Below are positions 7,553 through 11,908 of a stretch of DNA of 11,908 nt, one piece after another. How positions within the stretch are numbered: the stretch's first letter is position 1; each line of letters starts with the position of its first letter. Location of the stretch: the NCBI GenBank assembly GCA_003024985.2, contig PXIH01S0006299.1; one strand, 5' to 3'. This DNA comes from Euperipatoides rowelli (Eukaryota > Onychophora > Udeonychophora > Euonychophora > Peripatopsidae). The notes beneath the pieces were generated by a model. It did not search any database and was not told the origin of the DNA. It was given only the letters and a program-made list of their open reading frames with translations. Both the position numbers and the translations under genes were made by a program.

Positions 7553-7851
7553 GTCAAGCTGCGGTGGTCGTCAGGGGCACACAGAACTGCTGCAGCTCTT
7601 GACATGTAGTCCCAGGGATAGGTTCGATACTCGGTGCTAGTACCTCCGGTTTTTTACGGGCCCAGCTGAAACGTGTTTTTTTTTTTTTTTCTGGGCCCGG
7701 GTGAAAGGTGATCATTAATATCCAAAATGCACGGAAATTTGCTGCTGTAGCCTGGGTCTTAATACGGTTAAAGCTGGAGGTGGGAACACGGCACTTATTA
7801 AGAATCAGTAAAACTATGGTTTCCCTGTTGGGGGGAAACCTTTTTTTTTTT
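7553..7851 (+). repeat. tRNA-derived SINE, best-preserved copy
   Basis: The head GTCAAGCTGCGGTGGTCGTCAG (from 7554) resembles the A-box side of a Leu/Ser-type tRNA. GGTTCGATACT at 7621-7631 is a near-consensus B box, 50-60 bases downstream. Next come a 9-bp inverted repeat, CGGGCCCAG (7657-7665) and CTGGGCCCG (7691-7699), enclosing a T15 run (7676-7690), and then a GC-richer body to about 7800. The putative 3' end is a hairpin, GGTTTCCC (7818-7825) with GGGAAACC (7833-7840), followed directly by T11, which would terminate Pol III. The T15 run would be expected to stop Pol III early unless it grew after insertion. The right boundary is inferred from the terminator-like hairpin, and no target duplication was found. 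Confidence 0.6.
7818..7851 (+). terminator. Hairpin plus T11, Pol III terminator-like end of the SINE
   Basis: An 8-bp perfect stem with a 7-base loop is followed immediately by eleven T residues (7841-7851). Pol III ends at T runs without needing a hairpin; the stem may be a structural feature of the SINE 3' end. Confidence 0.4.
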
Positions 7852-9314
7852 AAAAAAAATAAAATATTACAAGTAAATCAGGGTTTTTTTTTTTTTTAAT
7901 TTTAATAACTTCAACCTCTGGTATATAAATGCAATTAATTTGCATTGTTGCATTAAGCTAATAGATAGGTTTAACAAATTTTAAAAAAAATGAAATACAC
8001 AGATTTGAAAAAAAAAAAAAAAAAGCAAGGTCATATTAATAATCTGATTCCTTCGTTATTTTTGTTGAACATTTTGTTTTATCATATAGCAAAATTATTT
8101 AAATTGTGTAAGATGTTCATCTGAAACTTTGTATATAAATACAGGATTGAATTTAAATTTATTAAAGCCAACCAATGCAACAAAATTTTAAGAGACTTTT
8201 TACTATTTATGTACTGGTACGATACCTTTTTTTTTTTTTAGGCGTTGATCGACAATTTGATGATTATTATATTTTAATAAGTTTTTTTGTAAGAATTTTT
8301 TGGATCCTGTGCAGCTATACTATCTTAAATTCAGTTCTATATAGCACTTAAATAATTTAAAGACTAAATATGAAAATATACAATACCTGTAGGCTATTAT
8401 GTTTCCCCCTGGAGAGTAAAATGCTATTTTATTTACATTATATCAATTCATTCTTCCTCATACAATCTGAATTCATTGATTTAAACTATGGGAGGCATTA
8501 AATAAAAATAAGGGGGCGGTGGAAGCATAAAGAAAAGAAAATTTTGAAAAGTGTTTTTATGTTTCATCTGTTGTGTACAGTATATATTACTTTATTTTAC
8601 AAACACACAAAATACAAGTTAATATAACTATCAGTGGTCAAATTTGCTGACAGGTCTAATCCTTTAATTTAAAGGGGGAATTGCCCCCAATAAACTTTAT
8701 TGAAATTCAAACACAACAAATCATACATTGAACGAAATAAGCAAAATGCCTCCATTTTTTTTCAAGCACATGTGATTTATGAAATTTGTACTACCGGGTG
8801 ATTTTTAATGTTATTCGCGATATTTATTTTAATATTACCCATTATTTTAATTTTTTGTATAATGTGAATGCTACTATGTTTTTTTTTTTTTTTTAAAAAA
8901 TTATAATTTCAAGCAGTCTTATTTAGGCTACAACATATTTCTTTACTATGTTGTATGTATACAGTAGAATGAGTAGATAGAAACATAAAAGAATGTAAAT
9001 TCAACACTGCATCTTTCTGTTTGTCTGCTTAAAGAAGGTAGATTTCCAGTGGGATGCTGAGTAATTGTCTAAGTTCTCGATATATACATTATTTATATTT
9101 TAAAAAATGTTTTGCCCTGAGGTGGAAACAAACATTTTATTTACAATATTTTTACAAATATTGGGTTTACAATCACGCAAACTTTTCATTATTCTTCAAG
9201 GTTATTAGAAATCCAATGTTCAGATCTTATAAATTATAAAGTAGACTACTAGGGAGAATTTCTGTAACAAGTCTTCAGATTTATGCAGCTACCATATTGT
9301 ATATCTAAATCCTG
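7852..9314. other. AT-rich intergenic DNA with long homopolymers, no gene seen
   Basis: The stretch contains T14 at 7884-7897, A17 at 8008-8024 and T16 at 8879-8894. TAGGCTA words lie at 8390 and 8924. A cluster of three abutting small hairpins lies at 8661-8702. The open frame at 9054-9239 (+) has no recognisable product. Confidence 0.6.
8661..8702. repeat. Three abutting palindromes
   Basis: CCTTTAA-t-TTAAAGG (8661-8675), GGGGG-aattg-CCCCC (8674-8688) and CAATAAA-c-TTTATTG (8688-8702) follow each other, with one or two shared bases. All arms are perfect. The GGGGG/CCCCC stem stands out in this AT-rich context. Confidence 0.6.
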
Positions 9315-9443
9315 TTTTTTTTTTTTTAGAAACGGGCAACTCCCCAACCTTTCCCGTTTCAAAATTGCCACCACTGGGGATCGATCTGGTTCCCCTATGT
9401 CATGGAAATCTAGACTCCTAGACAAGGCCTACCACACCTTGAC
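9315..9443 (-). repeat. tRNA-derived SINE copy, minus strand
   Basis: Read on the minus strand, the head GTCAAGGTGTGGTAGGC (9443-9427) parallels GTCAAGCTGCGGTGGTC of the copy at 7554. The B-box-like AGATCGATCCC (9387-9377) follows about 40 bases later. An 8-bp inverted repeat, GAAACGGG (9360-9353) with CCCGTTTC (9336-9329), comes next, and an A13 tail (the T13 run at 9315-9327 on +) ends the copy. The order of head, B box, stem and A tail matches a short tRNA-derived retroposon. The frame at 9283-9636 (+) runs across it and is a chance frame. Confidence 0.58.
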
Positions 9444-9540
9444 AACATACTGTACATTTTATTTTAATCTCTTAACTCCACATTTTTTAATTTTGAAAAA
9501 AATACAAAACTATAACCTAAACTGTTTTTTTTTTAATAAA

Positions 9541-9603
9541 ATGCTGCCCTGGGCCATCACTGGAAATTCCCTCTCATCCCGATCTCCCCCCCCCAAAAAA
9601 AAA
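9541..9603 (+). repeat. GC-rich SINE-tail-like fragment with C9A9 tract
   Basis: After a T9-type run, CCTGGGCCATCACTGG and then TTCC resemble the tail motif at 2598-2615 on the minus strand (TGGGCCCG..GATCAT..CACTGG..TTTCC) with a deletion. The fragment ends in C9 (9586-9594) and A9 (9595-9603). The likeness is short and could be chance. Confidence 0.3.
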
Positions 9604-10031
9604 TTGCTTTATGACGTACGGTATTCATTTATGTAACCTTGCTCTAATGCATGCATGACTAGTGAGATCGAGATGTCACAGGTTATAAAAATAATTTAAT
9701 AAACGTAATAAATTTAAACACTTTGATGTTAAATCAATTCACTAACAATTGTCAATATGACATTCTGAAAAAGGTGGACTTCAAACAAGGTTAGGACTTC
9801 AAAGACATTGTAAGAGATTTTGCTCATTGAAAGTCGAAATGTGTGTTTCATCAAGTTATGACAATAATTTAAGTTCCAATAACTTGTGCTTTTTTTTTTA
9901 AGCTTTACTTAAATTAGTTGCCATTATTCACAATTAGAATCATCTTACAATAAGGATAATACTGTTTAACATTAGTGTCTGAGCTTTTTTCAGTTTTGTT
10001 GCACGTATGCATGTTGTCCACCGTCCATACA

Positions 10032-10077
10032 TGGTGTAATAAATATTTTTTTTCATGTGGTGTAATAAAATATTTTT
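10032..10077 (+). repeat. Short tandem duplication, two units
   Basis: TGGTGTAATAAATATTTTT at 10032-10050 recurs as TGGTGTAATAAAATATTTTT at 10058-10077, with one extra A, at a spacing of 26 bases. It looks like a recent slippage or segmental duplication. Confidence 0.65.
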
Positions 10078-11463
10078 CCCCAACCGACTTGCTTCTCTGC
10101 TGCCCTAAGCAGATGCTCATGTTGCCTTCCCATACAAAAGCCCCAGAGCCTAAATAATAATTTTAATTGCATTGGAAAAAGAAATTTGATAATTTTTGAA
10201 TGACACTTTTTAGGTAGGCCTATAGCTTACATCAATCTACTTTTAAATATAAAACTAGAATTAATTTTCATCTCTATGTTCCAAAAAAATATTTCCATGG
10301 TCATTTGATTTAATTTATATTATGTACATGAAAGACAAGTCTAATTGATTCGATCACCTTCACCTTTATTCGTATGACACTATCCTAATGTTCCACTACA
10401 TGCAACGCAAAATATTAGAATGAAACTACTTTTCTTTTGTTTAGAATTTTTCAAAACATAGAGATGGCTGTGTTTTCACTTTGAAATGTTCTTGTCCATC
10501 TCTGAACAGTGTGCCATTCAATGAAAGCATCAGATTATCTAAGTTACACAAATTTATGATTTTTTTCCCTGTACTAATTTATGAGTGGATTAAAAGAAAA
10601 CTAATTTTAATAAACTTGTTTATTCTTAAAATGAACAATTATTTTGGCAGTGCATTGAAACGAAATTAAACCCAAAATCTTTGAATCTTGAGTATGTTAC
10701 AAATACTGCATAATTCTGGAGCAGATATTTTTATTACAATGAAGGGATTAGAAGATTGTAACTATAAAAACCCTAAATTGACCCACTGCAAAATATTTCT
10801 TCTCAGCTTACCCTTAGTTAATGCCATCACATTCTAAATTAAAATACTAATTTGAGAAGTAATTTGAATATTACGGTACTTGATCAAATACTATATGGAA
10901 ACATACAGTATTTGTAGATAAAGTATCGCAGGCAATAAAAATATTCTTTTCAAAAGTGGGGATTTATTATTTCCCCTCCATTATTTTTAAAGGAGTTTTT
11001 AAAAGTTTGAGGTGGTTTTATATTATGAATCAACCTAAAATAGACATGTATTTGGTTGATTTGTAATGAAAATATGAACCAAATATATTCTAAAATGCCA
11101 ATGAAATAAAATTAGTTTACACCAAGGACAATAACTTAATAAAATAACCATTGCATTTTATCATGTTAAAGTAGGCCTATTTGTAAAAAATTTTAAACAA
11201 AAAAAAAAAAAAAAAAGAGCAAAATTAGTGGGATTTTTGCTTTCTTAAGATTTAAAAATTTTAAATAGCATTTTCTTCAGAGTAGCCCCAATTCACTAAA
11301 AATATTTTATCTTGGTGACTACTGACTAGGAGAGCAGACAAGTTTATGGTGGCCAATTTTTAACTTGCAGTAGCCTATTACCAATCTTTTATTACATAAG
11401 CCTATACTATAGTAATAAAGTTTATATATAGCCTACTGTACAACTTTTGATTTAGGCACTATC

Positions 11464-11526
11464 GCATCACATTTTAGCAATTTAGCCAATTTGCTAAACT
11501 AATTTAAATTGCAATGCTTGTGATGC
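11464..11526. repeat. Imperfect inverted repeat, 63-bp hairpin
   Basis: GCATCACA (11464-11471) pairs perfectly with TGTGATGC (11519-11526). After a 5/6-base internal loop, GCAATTTA (11477-11484) pairs perfectly with TAAATTGC (11505-11512). A smaller alternative stem, TTTAGC (11481-11486) with GCTAAA (11493-11498), competes with it. The loop is about 20 bases. It may be a small inverted-repeat element or just a structured AT-rich site. Confidence 0.55.
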
Positions 11527-11845
11527 AATGTTTTATAGGTAGGCTAATAAATGCACTTTTCTCTTGAAAATAAATTAATCTTGAAATAGGCTTGGCAATT
11601 TCCATATTTTATGCTAAAATAGCCTACGCCTACGGTACCTTTAATTTTAAGACTTTCACAATTTGTGTATTTATTAGTGAAAGATAGTAAAAATGACAAC
11701 AATCTGACTAGAAGTCACAAAACTAGTGCCCTTCAGAAAATCAGAAATGAAAAAAAAAACTGATAAGCCGAATTTTCAATGTAATTTTTGATATGAAAAT
11801 AAAATTTTGAACCTTAAAATAAGTTGCCCCTTCAGACATGGTACA

Positions 11846-11908
11846 GAGCTCGAAATAGTAGCATGCCCGCTAGCCCGGGGCATGTTAAATATCTCTCGGG
11901 AATGTTGA
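11846..11908 (+). repeat. Dispersed repeat, truncated by the window edge
   Basis: GAGCTCGAAATAGTAGCATG followed by CTAGCCCGGGGCATG is sharply more GC-rich than its left flank. It resembles the GAGCTCGAAATtAG..GCCCGGGG repeats I associate with marine invertebrate genomes, which is memory and not a search. CATGCCC (11862-11868) and GGGCATG (11878-11884) form a 7-bp stem. The right part lies outside the window, so class and length cannot be given. Confidence 0.4.

Larger units (their letters stand above)
9604..11845. other. AT-rich intergenic DNA, no gene seen
   Basis: The region contains a 26-base-spaced direct repeat at 10032-10077, a structured inverted repeat at 11464-11526 and an A18 run at 11199-11216. 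Words of the TAGCCTA type are denser toward its end (10215, 11172, 11371, 11429, 11540, 11620). The open frames at 9914-10120 (-), 9975-10157 (+) and 10445-10669 (+) show no recognisable family. Confidence 0.55.

Noticed and set aside
7553-7640. Functional tRNA-Leu or tRNA-Ser gene
   Set aside because: The A and B boxes are present, but the acceptor stem does not pair and the sequence continues as a repeat body.
7708-7899. 63-codon plus-strand frame
   Set aside because: It lies in the SINE body and ends by translating T and A homopolymers.
9283-9636. 117-codon plus-strand frame, the longest in the window
   Set aside because: It crosses a minus-strand SINE, a T13 run and a C9A9 tract. The product is composed of homopolymer translations and has no family resemblance.
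10445-10669. Possible terminal exon: TTTTCTTTTGTTTAG acceptor followed by 74 open codons
   Set aside because: The acceptor looks good, but the peptide resembles no protein I know and becomes very AT-biased. There is no partner exon in view.
1-11908. CRISPR array, bacterial operon, phage or prokaryotic defence genes
   Set aside because: No regularly spaced direct repeats, no ribosome-binding sites with long ORFs, and clear eukaryotic features (introns, SINEs, piggyBac-type element).

Overview
The window is AT-rich animal genomic DNA (roughly 70% A+T by eye) with long A/T homopolymers, spliceosomal introns and dispersed repeats. It is not prokaryotic: there are no operons, and every long open frame but one looks like chance. 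Over-use of the words TAGCCTA/TAGGCCTA and TACGGTA, the SINEs, and a GAGCTCGAAAT...GCCCGGGG repeat at the right edge fit a marine invertebrate. An echinoderm or related deuterostome is a guess, not a demonstration.

The one confident gene is at the left edge, on the + strand. Positions 1-30 are the end of one exon and 392-478 are the last coding exon of PTPA (PP2A phosphatase activator). They are joined in phase 0 across a 361-bp GT-AG intron. The join gives RMFKFQ|VLAKFPVIQHF followed by FGSLL, the C-terminal signature of the family. A 3' UTR follows, with an AATAAA signal at 597-602. The rest of the gene lies left of the window.

From about 620 to 11908 I find no gene I can support. This part is AT-rich intergenic DNA carrying mobile-element remains: (1) a 731-bp non-autonomous piggyBac-like element at 3917-4647 with TTAA target duplications, 18-bp terminal inverted repeats and four copies of a GTAGTCGCGG decamer; (2) tRNA-derived SINE copies at about 7291-7450 (+, degenerate), 7553-7851 (+, the best) and 9315-9443 (-), with a weaker tRNA-like block at 2933-3003 and SINE-tail-like pieces at 2598-2650 and 9541-9603; (3) GC-enriched blocks of unknown origin at 2700-2875 and 5790-6220; (4) a truncated repeat at 11846-11908. 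Several hairpins and inverted repeats are noted separately.

No multi-gene system is present. The useful results are the PTPA 3' end, the piggyBac-type MITE and the SINE family.
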